64,000 nucleotides of DNA from Alcaligenaceae bacterium. GTDB lineage: Bacteria; Pseudomonadota; Gammaproteobacteria; Burkholderiales; Burkholderiaceae_B. Both the position numbers and the translations under genes were made by a program. The notes below the pieces were generated by a model. That model made no database searches, was not told the DNA's origin, and saw only the letters and a list, made by a program, of their open reading frames with translations. Position 1 is the first letter of the stretch. The number at the start of each line of letters is the position of its first letter. The stretch is from NCBI GenBank assembly GCA_947380655.1, contig CANCRX010000006.1, positions 1 to 64,000 on the forward strand, read 5' to 3'. Positions 17,457-24,460 of this stretch are shown one piece after another.

Positions 17457-18301
17457 TGCTTGAACTAAGGCATCAGTACCCTGTTGCAGCCCTGCTTAAA
17501 TTAGCAGGATTAGCGCGTAGTACCTTTTACTATCAACAGAAGGTACGTGATTCAGTCGATAAATATCAACAGATCAAAGACTCGATTCGTGAGGTCTTTG
17601 ATCGCCATAAGGGGCGATATGGCTATCGACGCATCACCGCTACCCTGGTGCAGATGGGCAAGCGGGTTAATCACAAAACTATTCAACGCTTAATGAGTCA
17701 GTTAGGACTCAAATCGCTCGTCAGGCTTAAGAAATACAGGTCTTACAAGGGAGGTGTTGGAACTGCAGCCCCAAATATACTGGCCCGCCAGTTCGATGCG
17801 CAACAAATCAACCAGAAATGGGTGACTGACGTAACAGAGTTCAACGTTGCGGGTGAAAAGCTTTATTTATCGCCTGTTTTAGATCTTTATAACGGAGAAA
17901 TCGTCGCCTTCGAAACCTCAAGGAGGCCAATATTTGAAATGGTGAGTTCAATGCTTAAACAGGCGATGACTAGGCTCGCCCCACAGGATAAGCCGATCAT
18001 TCACTCAGATCAGGGCTGGCAATACAAAATGCCTACCTTTAAGAAAATGCTTAAGCAGCAACAAATCACCCAGAGCATGTCTAGAAAAGGTAATTGTTTG
18101 GATAATGCCGCAATGGAAAGCTTCTTCGGTACGCTTAAAAGTGAATACTTTTACTTGAATAAATTCAGCAGTTATGAGGAGCTAGAAACGGGGCTGAAGG
18201 AGTACATTCACTATTACAACAACGATCGCATCAAGCTAAAACTAAAAGGACTGAGTCCCGTTCAATACAGGAATCAGTCCATTAGTACACTAGCAACCTA
18301 A
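17456..18301 (+). CDS. IS150-group OrfB (DDE transposase catalytic part)
   Basis: Catalytic half of the transposase, 281 residues, like InsK of IS150. The N-terminal HTH_21-type region (RSTFYYQQK...HKGRYGYRRITATL) is followed by an integrase core. The DDE residues are all present: D125 in WVTDVTEF, D185 in IIHSDQGWQYK, and E221 in NAAMESFFGTLKSE. The D-to-E spacing of 35 residues is that of IS3 transposases. The frame opens at a GTG sharing one base with the orfA stop, and lies -1 relative to orfA. It is thus expected to be made mainly as an OrfAB frameshift fusion. Confidence 0.94.
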   Translation: MLELRHQYPVAALLKLAGLARSTFYYQQKVRDSVDKYQQIKDSIREVFDRHKGRYGYRRITATLVQMGKRVNHKTIQRLMSQLGLKSLVRLKKYRSYKGGVGTAAPNILARQFDAQQINQKWVTDVTEFNVAGEKLYLSPVLDLYNGEIVAFETSRRPIFEMVSSMLKQAMTRLAPQDKPIIHSDQGWQYKMPTFKKMLKQQQITQSMSRKGNCLDNAAMESFFGTLKSEYFYLNKFSSYEELETGLKEYIHYYNNDRIKLKLKGLSPVQYRNQSISTLAT

Positions 18302-18303
18302 AC

Positions 18304-18328
18304 TGTCCAACTTTATGGGGTCAGTTCA
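18304..18328 (-). repeat. Right terminal inverted repeat of the IS
   Basis: 25 bases, a perfect match in inverse orientation to 16878-16902. It starts two bases after the orfB stop codon, so the gene runs up to the repeat. The CTG at 18329-18331 is the target duplication. Confidence 0.92.
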
Positions 18329-18331
18329 CTG

Positions 18332-18349
18332 GGATGCTCTTTTTTTTTC
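18332..18349 (+). terminator. Right half of the split liv/ldcA terminator
   Basis: GGATGCTCT followed by nine T. It pairs with 16863-16874 across the IS. Alone it lacks its partner arm nearby, so termination for livF (rightward) and ldcA (leftward) has probably been altered by the insertion. Confidence 0.75.
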
Positions 18350-18372
18350 ATCAATGTCTCATCAATTTCTCA

Positions 18373-19296
18373 TCAATGTTCGTGCTCATCCAGAACCAGA
18401 TGCGCGAGCCCTTTTTCAGTCGCAAGGCCAATTTTGACGCCAACAGGCAATGTTGCTTTCATCGCAGTATGTCCATATGGGAGTCCGGTGATCACAGGGA
18501 TACCAACCGTTTTACGAATATGTGCAATGACAGACTTTAAGTCATAACCCTGATCGTGCTCGGCAAGCCTGTACTCCGTGAAACCACCCAGCAACAGTGC
18601 TTTCTGTTTACCCAGAATACCAGCTTGCGCAAGCTGGTTAAGCATGCGTTCAATGCGATAAGGATGCTCACCCACATCTTCAATAAATAAAATTCCACCT
18701 TTAATTTTTGGCATATAGGGTGTGCCGATTAAGGCCGTCACCATGGAAAGGTTACCGCCCCACAGCACACCGCGGCAGTCCACCGCGTCAGCATCTTGCG
18801 TTTCAAAACTCAGAATTTCGAGTTCGCCACGCATAGATTCACCAAAAATTTCGGTGGTAAGGAGTTCAGGTTTTTTTGCACCGAAATCGAAACAAGCAGT
18901 CGGTCCTGCGTAGCTGACCATGCCTGTGCGTGCAAGCAGTGCCAGGTTAAAGGCAGTGAAATCACTTTGACCAATGAAACGCTTACCCGAGTCTGCAATA
19001 GCCTTCCAGTCTAAATGGGGCAGTAAGCGTGTCATGCCATAGCCTCCACGTGTCGCCATCACAATGGGCAATTTTTGTTTGATCGCCCGCGTAAAAGCAG
19101 CGAGTCGCTGAGTATCGGTTCCCGCGAAACGTTGATGCTTCGCCAGCGCAGTGCGATCAATCGCAACCTTGAAACCCATTGTGTTGAGCAGATGCGTTGC
19201 ACGCTCAAGTGTCTGGGGATCTGCAACCGCGCTAGAGGGAGAGAAAATATAAATTCCGCTCGCATCAGGAACCCCGTAGGATTGAGTACTGGACAT
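18373..19296 (-). CDS. ldcA: LD-carboxypeptidase (murein tetrapeptidase), peptidase family S66
   Basis: Cytoplasmic serine peptidase that removes the terminal D-Ala from recycled murein tetrapeptides. The 307-residue protein has the S66 layout: N-terminal IYIFSPSSAVADPQTLERA, then MATRGGYGMTRLLPHLDW, then the nucleophile motif FIGQSDFTAFNLALL (Ser in GxSD). The remaining triad region is FIEDVGEHPYRIERMLNQL (Glu) and GLPYGHTAMKATLPVG (His). All catalytic positions are recognisable. It ends 24 bp before the split terminator and converges on the IS. It is followed upstream by tadA with only 2 bp between the genes. Confidence 0.9.
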   Translation of the reverse strand: MSSTQSYGVPDASGIYIFSPSSAVADPQTLERATHLLNTMGFKVAIDRTALAKHQRFAGTDTQRLAAFTRAIKQKLPIVMATRGGYGMTRLLPHLDWKAIADSGKRFIGQSDFTAFNLALLARTGMVSYAGPTACFDFGAKKPELLTTEIFGESMRGELEILSFETQDADAVDCRGVLWGGNLSMVTALIGTPYMPKIKGGILFIEDVGEHPYRIERMLNQLAQAGILGKQKALLLGGFTEYRLAEHDQGYDLKSVIAHIRKTVGIPVITGLPYGHTAMKATLPVGVKIGLATEKGLAHLVLDEHEH

Positions 19297-19298
19297 TG

Positions 19299-19817
19299 CT
19301 ATGTTTCCTTACCGCGTCTTTTTTTAAAAAATTGACGCAGAATATGACCGCAAGGCTCGGCAAGTAAGCCGCCTGCAACGGTTGTTTGGTGATTAAGTTG
19401 AGTCTGTGCGGGCAAGTCCATCACACTGCCGCATACGCCTGTTTTAGGATCTGGCGCACCAAACACGACCCGCGCCAGGCGTGCGTGCATCATGGCCCCC
19501 ATGCACATGGCACAAGGCTCAAGTGTGACATACAGCGAATAACCAGGCAGACGATAGTTTTGAACACGCAGTGCGGCAGTTCTCAAGGCAACGACTTCAG
19601 CGTGCGCAGTAGGATCATGATCAGTAATCGTTCGATTAAAGCCTGTTGCCATCACCTGCCCTGCAGCATTGATCACTACGGCTCCTACAGGAACCTCCCC
19701 CTGCGCGGCAGCTAACGCAGCTTGCTCAAGTGCGAGCTCCATGAAGAGGCGATCCTTTGCTTCAATCGCCGCGTCCACGCCCTCCACCTCAGAGAGACGT
19801 TGTGATGGTTCAGCCAC
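19299..19817 (-). CDS. tadA: tRNA-specific adenosine deaminase TadA
   Basis: Zinc enzyme that converts A34 to inosine in tRNA-Arg(ACG). The 172-residue protein has the deaminase zinc motif HAE (DPTAHAEVVALR) with the proton-shuttling Glu, and PCxxC in VTLEPCAMCMGAMMHARLARVVFG. Family features GEVPVGAVV and FNRTITDHDPTAHAE agree with TadA. The first roughly 22 residues precede the catalytic domain and may be over-extended. The start taken is GTG at 19817, which overlaps the 3' end of the HAD gene by 8 bases, suggesting coupling. Confidence 0.93.
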   Translation of the reverse strand: MAEPSQRLSEVEGVDAAIEAKDRLFMELALEQAALAAAQGEVPVGAVVINAAGQVMATGFNRTITDHDPTAHAEVVALRTAALRVQNYRLPGYSLYVTLEPCAMCMGAMMHARLARVVFGAPDPKTGVCGSVMDLPAQTQLNHQTTVAGGLLAEPCGHILRQFFKKRRGKET

Positions 19818-20655
19818 GATAAACGCGAGATTTCAACGCAACGCGTCCCGCCAGACTGGTCAGCGCTTCTTCGAGCCACTGATAAAGCTCCGCATCATCG
19901 TCATAACGTGCCTGATTTAAATTCGAAACACGACCATCTTCGATAAAACCCCAGGCACGACTGCGTTTATCACGGTGCTTAGGATCCCAGACACCAAAAG
20001 CAAAACCGCCAGAACTACGGATCAGTGAAAAGCACGGAATGTCTGTATAACCATCACCGACAAAGACCATCTGATCAAAGGGCACCCTCAAGCGCTCTTC
20101 GGATACTTTGCGATTGACCTCAAAGGGCTTGCCCACAAAGGAAGGTCCGACAATCCCTTTTTGAATATGAAAAAGATATCTTGTTTTATCGGTAAAACTG
20201 ACGATACGTCGCGGGAATGTAATGGCACCCTGCTCATCGTAGATGAACTCAGAGGCCCAGATCGCGGTGAACTCGTGTGCAATGCGCGTATGACGCACCA
20301 CATCGCCAATGCCACTGGAGATCAGATAAAACTCTAGCTGGACCTGTGGATGTACGCGTCGAACCTGATCACGCAGACGGGAAAACAAGGTGTCAACGCC
20401 AGCATGCAAAGGTAATGAAGCGCCCCACTGCTGGAGTTTTTCTTGAGTGATCGGGGCATCGCCACGTTCACGCGACAGCTGAATCATTTCATGCAGGTAA
20501 GCGGGAACGGGATCCCAGTCCTCATGCAAAAGCGGATCAACACGTTTAGTCCAGAACTGTTGCGTGTCGACGCCAATGCTCTCCAGAAAGCCAGAGGTGC
20601 TATCAGGAGCGAGGGTATCGTCAAAATCAAAAATCAGTGCAATCACGTCAGACAT
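19810..20655 (-). CDS. HAD-superfamily phosphohydrolase
   Basis: Cytosolic HAD-fold hydrolase of 281 residues. Motif I, LIFDFDDTLAPDS, has the nucleophilic and acid/base aspartates. Motif II is YLISSGIGD (Ser), motif III Lys is likely in VGKPFEVNRK, and motif IV is MVFVGDGYTDIPCF. A large cap lies between motifs I and II (about residues 20-95). The layout resembles phosphoserine-phosphatase-like HADs, but the substrate cannot be told. The ATG at 20655 is the only sensible start. First gene of a leftward group with tadA and ldcA. Confidence 0.82.
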   Translation of the reverse strand: MSDVIALIFDFDDTLAPDSTSGFLESIGVDTQQFWTKRVDPLLHEDWDPVPAYLHEMIQLSRERGDAPITQEKLQQWGASLPLHAGVDTLFSRLRDQVRRVHPQVQLEFYLISSGIGDVVRHTRIAHEFTAIWASEFIYDEQGAITFPRRIVSFTDKTRYLFHIQKGIVGPSFVGKPFEVNRKVSEERLRVPFDQMVFVGDGYTDIPCFSLIRSSGGFAFGVWDPKHRDKRSRAWGFIEDGRVSNLNQARYDDDAELYQWLEEALTSLAGRVALKSRVYRG

Positions 20656-20694
20656 CGTATCGATCCGTGTGTCTAAGATACCCTGATTGTACGA

Positions 20695-21663
20695 TTACTC
20701 TTTGATCCCGAGCTCTCGGATGATTTGTCCCCATTTTGCACCATCACGCTGCATATAAGTCTGGACTTCTCCGGGTGTTGAGACATAAAGATCAACGCCC
20801 TTTTTAGCCAGATCATCCCTCAGCGCCTGATCGGCCCCCACCACCTGCATGGCAGCGCTCAGACGCTTGACCACCGGTTCAGGTGTTTTAGCGGGGACCA
20901 GTAATGCCAACCAGAAGACAGCATCAAAACCTTTGGTCCCGGAAGCTTCGTCGATGGTCGGAAGCTCAGGCATGCTACGGATGCGTTTGGCTGTTGAGAC
21001 CGCGATTCCCTGTGTTCGACCAGACGTGACAAGGGGCAAAGCCTCGTTGGTGGCAGAGAACATCATATGAATACGGCCGCCAATCAAGTCAGTCGCAGCA
21101 GGTGCGCCACCTTTGTAATGAATCACGGCCATTTTCAAGCCAAAATTCTTAATGAAATACTCTGCCGCCAAATGGTTGATCGAGCCCATTCCTGAAGTAC
21201 CAATGGCATATTTATCAGGATTTGCACGTACAAGCGCTAATAACTCTTTTAAATCTTTCACCTTGAGATCTAAATTAGCCTGGAGCACAAAAGCCGATGT
21301 AATCATCATTGAAATCGGTGCGAAGTCCTTTTGTGCATCGTATTCAACCTTTTCCTGCAAGACAGGATTGATGACGATCGAGACAGGTGCCGCATAAAGC
21401 GTATAGCCGTCGGCAGCCGAACGCGCCACATAATTACTCGACAAAGTAGACGCCGCGCCTGCTTTGTTTTCAATAATCATTGACTGACCTAATTCACGGC
21501 CTAGCCGATCAGCGATGGCACGACTTGAGTTGTCACTTACGCCACCGGCCGGATAGGGGACGACGAATTTAAGAGGTTTGCTTGGATACTGATCTTGTGC
21601 GTGAACGGGTGAAAGCAACACGCTCACGATCAGCACCATGAGCATTTTCAGTTTCGTCATCAT
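20695..21663 (-). CDS. Bug/TctC-family periplasmic solute-binding protein
   Basis: Extracytoplasmic receptor of the tripartite tricarboxylate transporter (TTT) type, 322 residues. The signal peptide MMTKLKMLMVLIVSVLLSPVHA is followed by QDQYPSKPLKFVVPYPAGGVSDNSSRAIADRLGRELGQSMIIENKAGA, the Bug hallmark. The conserved carboxylate-binding loops YPAGG and GGAPAATDLIGGRI are present. No TctA/TctB membrane genes are nearby, which is common for Bug paralogues in Burkholderiales. It follows the HpsN-like dehydrogenase by 42 bp on the same strand, so the two may form a small uptake-plus-oxidation unit. The ligand is unknown. Confidence 0.9.
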   Translation of the reverse strand: MMTKLKMLMVLIVSVLLSPVHAQDQYPSKPLKFVVPYPAGGVSDNSSRAIADRLGRELGQSMIIENKAGAASTLSSNYVARSAADGYTLYAAPVSIVINPVLQEKVEYDAQKDFAPISMMITSAFVLQANLDLKVKDLKELLALVRANPDKYAIGTSGMGSINHLAAEYFIKNFGLKMAVIHYKGGAPAATDLIGGRIHMMFSATNEALPLVTSGRTQGIAVSTAKRIRSMPELPTIDEASGTKGFDAVFWLALLVPAKTPEPVVKRLSAAMQVVGADQALRDDLAKKGVDLYVSTPGEVQTYMQRDGAKWGQIIRELGIKE

Positions 21664-21705
21664 TTTGTCTCCTCGCTTTCTTTATAGTTTTTTTAAAAAG
21701 CAGAT

Positions 21706-23028
21706 TTACTTCAGTGCAGGGACCGGCTGATACCAGGGTACCTCTGCGCGATCGCCATAGCGACGTACGCGCAAATTAGCCTGCTCGCCGTGTCCTGCAA
21801 AATTCTCCATATGACACAGACGGGAACAATACTCACCAATTAACGCCGAGGCTGCATCGGTTGTCACACGTTGATAGGTACAAGTCTTGAGGAACTTACC
21901 GACCCATAAACCACCGGTGAAACGTGCACTACGCTTGGTTGGCAGTGTATGGTTCGTACCAATCACTTTGTCACCAAAACTCACGTTTGTTCTGGGACCG
22001 AGGAACAACGCACCATAATTCTGTAAGCGATTCAGGAACACATCAGGATCGGCTGTCAGCACCTGTACGTGCTCAAAAGCTAATTGATCCGCCATCGCAA
22101 TCATCTCATCGATCGTATCGCAAACAATAATTTCGCCATGTTCTGCCCAAGACACGCGAGCAATTTCAGCCGTTGGCAAAATGTTAAGTTGGCGCTCGAC
22201 TTCTGCAAGCGTCGCTTTTGCGAGCGTTTCGCTATTCGTCAGCAAAATAGCTGGAGAAGTCGGGCCATGCTCTGCCTGACCCAATAAGTCAACCGCGCAC
22301 ATTTCAGCATCGACCGAATCGTCTGCAATCACGAGTGTTTCGGTCGGGCCAGCAAACAAATCAATCCCGACGCGTCCAAACAGCTGACGTTTAGCCTCTG
22401 CAACAAACATGTTGCCAGGACCCACCAGCATATCGACCGGGGCGATAGATTGCGTACCAATCGCCATCGCACCGACTGCTTGAATGCCACCCAAAACCAA
22501 AATTTCATCTGCACCCGCAAAATGCATGGCAGTCACGATCGCAGGATGAGGTGAACCTTGAAACGGCGGTGCCGTGGCAACAATACGCTTGACTCCAGCG
22601 ACCTTGGCAGTCAGGACACTCATGTGTGCGGAAGCAATCATCGGATACTTCCCGCCCGGGACATAGCAACCCACGGCACTGACAGGTACATGCTTGTGAC
22701 CCAGCACAACACCAGGCATTGTTTCGACTTCCACATCTTTCATCGACGCGCGCTGGACTTCTGCAAAGCGACGAATCTGAGTTTGTGCGAATTGAATGTC
22801 TTCGATTTCACGTGCCGACAGTTGTTTGACGGCTTTTTCAATATCAGCCTGGCTTAGGCGAAACTCACTAGGTTCCCATTTGTCGAATGTTGCAGACATT
22901 TCGCGCACGGCCTGATCGCCCCGCTTTTCGATGTCGGCAAGAAGTGACTCAACCGTTGCGCGCACTTTTGCATCAGCCTCAGCCACAGCTGCAGCATCTT
23001 TACCACGCTTTAAATAACGAACTGCCAT
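21706..23028 (-). CDS. HisD-family dehydrogenase, probable sulfopropanediol/HpsN-like
   Basis: Zinc- and NAD-dependent alcohol dehydrogenase of the histidinol dehydrogenase family, 440 residues. HisD active-site features are kept. The zinc ligands are Gln and His in LLGQAEHGPT, Asp in GDKVIGTNHTLPT, and His in ENFAGHGEQANLRVR. The catalytic Glu-His is in LAFEHVQVL. Context argues against histidine synthesis: there are no his genes, and a Bug receptor follows. The MAVRYLKRGK...VRATVESLLADIEKRGDQAVRE start resembles proteins called sulfopropanediol 3-dehydrogenase (HpsN), which oxidise (R)-2,3-dihydroxypropane-1-sulfonate. That substrate is inference. GGAG precedes the ATG. A LacI-type operator lies about 92 bp upstream. 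Confidence 0.75.
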   Translation of the reverse strand: MAVRYLKRGKDAAAVAEADAKVRATVESLLADIEKRGDQAVREMSATFDKWEPSEFRLSQADIEKAVKQLSAREIEDIQFAQTQIRRFAEVQRASMKDVEVETMPGVVLGHKHVPVSAVGCYVPGGKYPMIASAHMSVLTAKVAGVKRIVATAPPFQGSPHPAIVTAMHFAGADEILVLGGIQAVGAMAIGTQSIAPVDMLVGPGNMFVAEAKRQLFGRVGIDLFAGPTETLVIADDSVDAEMCAVDLLGQAEHGPTSPAILLTNSETLAKATLAEVERQLNILPTAEIARVSWAEHGEIIVCDTIDEMIAMADQLAFEHVQVLTADPDVFLNRLQNYGALFLGPRTNVSFGDKVIGTNHTLPTKRSARFTGGLWVGKFLKTCTYQRVTTDAASALIGEYCSRLCHMENFAGHGEQANLRVRRYGDRAEVPWYQPVPALK

Positions 23029-23119
23029 GTTGAATCTCCATCAATAAAAACGAAAAAACGTTTGTTTGTCGAAACGAATCGTGAAAAATTACCCTAATTT
23101 TGCCGCAATCTAACCGTAC

Positions 23120-23137
23120 TTTGCAACCGCTTGCAAA
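23120..23137 (-). promoter_or_regulatory. LacI/GalR-type operator of the dehydrogenase-Bug operon
   Basis: TTTGCAACCGCTTGCAAA is a near-perfect 18-bp palindrome with the central CG and the TTGCAA...TTGCAA arms typical of LacI-family operators. On the reverse strand its second arm, TTGCAA, followed 18 bases later by CAAAAT, could be the -35 and -10 of the dehydrogenase gene. A bound repressor would then block the promoter. No LacI-family gene is in the window. Confidence 0.6.
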
Positions 23138-23187
23138 CCAACAGGAACCTTATAGTTAAGTTAAATTTAATTAAACTATTTTTTTAC

Positions 23188-24360
23188 TTAAACAAGGTTT
23201 GCTGCGGGAATTTGAATATCAGAACTAGCGGGATGCATAAAGCGAAAAGACTCTCTGGTGGCATCCACACACCCCCCGTCAGCATAGACACCGTAAGGAT
23301 CGCGATATTTCATCATTAAACCCAAAATCCGCTCGACTTCTTCGGGTTTCGTTGCAGACTCAGCAACACGCAAAGCAACCTTTGCCTCATCCATTATCAG
23401 ATGTCCCTGAGCATTTCGATCAACGCCATGCCGCCAGTGATAAATCTCAAGACACTTAGTGACCATGGTGTAGGGATTTTTTCGATCCCAAAAATTGTTA
23501 AATAACCCAGAGCCAAGATAGTAAAGCCAGGACCCCTCATACCCTCTCACATCAGAAGAAGGTTCATCTGGATTTCTAAACCATACACGTTCACCTGGTA
23601 CATAAAAACGCGGTGGGATCGGCGCGGCAATCGAACCATATTCACGCAAAAATACTGCCTGAAACTCTTCGCCCATAATCGCACGCCTGGACCATCTAGA
23701 CTCAATCTGTTGATGCAGCGCAGGATGACAATCCCGTAACTCTAACGACAATGCCAGGGTCAAAATGTATTCAGAGGCCCTGAAGCAAGAAAAGGAGTAA
23801 ACCTGCCCTGCCAGTGCGGGCTGTGTGGTGTGTATCAAGGCATCGATAATTGAAACCTTCGGCAGCAGCGTAAAACTCGTATCCGGGTGGTATGTCCAAT
23901 ACTCGCGTGGTCGCTCCAGACCTTCTGTATCAAAATTTAATTCCGCCTGGTAGGCTGCCAGCGCTGCGTTTCGACGCACCCGCACGGCTGACTCGAATTC
24001 CTGGATATTTGGGTAAGAAAATAAAACAGGACTACGCGCCATGGCCAGAATAATTTCAAGCTCAAGATCTTTTGAGCGTTTTAAACCGCTGAGACCTAAT
24101 GCGCATGCAATCCCTGTGGTATCGAAATCAGGCGTTATCTTAATCAGACGGTGAGATCCCGATAGACGCAGACCTGTCTGCTCAGCAGAACGAACCTCGC
24201 GGATATTCAGGTAAGCTTCGGCTTGATACGCTTGTACGACAGTCTCTAATTTTCTTTGAATAGTGTGAAGATCTGCGGTATTTTCAACACGCACGAAGAT
24301 TCCGCCACAATCTGAGGTTGAAAGCGGGTCAGTTTGAACATGTTGGAGTAATTCATCCAT
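23188..24360 (-). CDS. Tgl-like protein (distant homologue of Bacillus spore-coat transglutaminase)
   Basis: A 390-residue soluble protein with no signal peptide. Residues about 109-312 follow the order of Bacillus Tgl (about 245 residues), recalled from memory. SPVLFSYPNIQEFESAVRVRRNAALAA aligns with the Tgl PVQFDYHSIAELMFELKLRMNIVAAA region. EYWTYHPDTSFTLLPKVSIIDAL aligns with its YWRVSPEGALEL segment. VYSFSCFRASEYILTLAL aligns with its YAFECATA nucleophile loop (Cys192 here). GERVWFRNPD...YEGSW aligns with GDCLYFKNP...RGEN (Glu275 here). The position of the Tgl His seems to be Asn (LFNNF, 287-290). An N-terminal part (1-100) and a tail (313-390) have no Tgl counterpart. Function is unproven: gamma-glutamyl crosslinking or a degenerate relative. 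Confidence 0.55.
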   Translation of the reverse strand: MDELLQHVQTDPLSTSDCGGIFVRVENTADLHTIQRKLETVVQAYQAEAYLNIREVRSAEQTGLRLSGSHRLIKITPDFDTTGIACALGLSGLKRSKDLELEIILAMARSPVLFSYPNIQEFESAVRVRRNAALAAYQAELNFDTEGLERPREYWTYHPDTSFTLLPKVSIIDALIHTTQPALAGQVYSFSCFRASEYILTLALSLELRDCHPALHQQIESRWSRRAIMGEEFQAVFLREYGSIAAPIPPRFYVPGERVWFRNPDEPSSDVRGYEGSWLYYLGSGLFNNFWDRKNPYTMVTKCLEIYHWRHGVDRNAQGHLIMDEAKVALRVAESATKPEEVERILGLMMKYRDPYGVYADGGCVDATRESFRFMHPASSDIQIPAANLV

Positions 24361-24415
24361 ATATACTTTTTATCAGTCAGCAAAAACAGACGTCTATTGT
24401 CGTAAACCCCAAAAA

Positions 24416-24440
24416 TACTAAATTTGATTCTAATTTAGTA
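24416..24440 (+). promoter_or_regulatory. 9-bp inverted repeat between the Tgl-like and methyltransferase genes
   Basis: TACTAAATT (24416-24424) and AATTTAGTA (24432-24440) are perfect complements around 7 bases. The repeat lies 20 bases before the methyltransferase ATG and about 55 before the divergent Tgl-like start. It may be an operator serving one or both. Read leftward the stem is followed by five T, but the stem is all weak pairs except one, so a terminator is less likely. Confidence 0.45.
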
Positions 24441-24460
24441 AAAATGATTTGGCACGCCTA

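Larger units (their letters stand above)
16878..18328 (+). mobile_element. Complete IS3-family element, IS150 group (1451 bp)
   Basis: The element is bounded by perfect 25-bp inverted repeats (16878-16902 and 18304-18328). Both begin TGAACTGACCCCATAAAG from the outside. CTG is duplicated on either side (16875-16877 and 18329-18331). Two consecutive genes, orfA (175 codons) and orfB (281 codons), overlap by one base in a -1 relation, as in IS150. Ends, target duplication and both genes are intact, so it looks recently active. It sits in the loop of the liv/ldcA terminator. No second copy is in this window. Confidence 0.95.

Noticed and set aside
21706..23028. Histidine biosynthesis hisD
   Set aside because: No his genes nearby, and context and N-terminus favour an HpsN-like catabolic enzyme; not fully excluded.
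23161..23190. AT-rich repeat after the Tgl-like gene as a terminator
   Set aside because: The palindrome TTTAATTAAA is too weak a stem, and no T-tailed GC hairpin is present.
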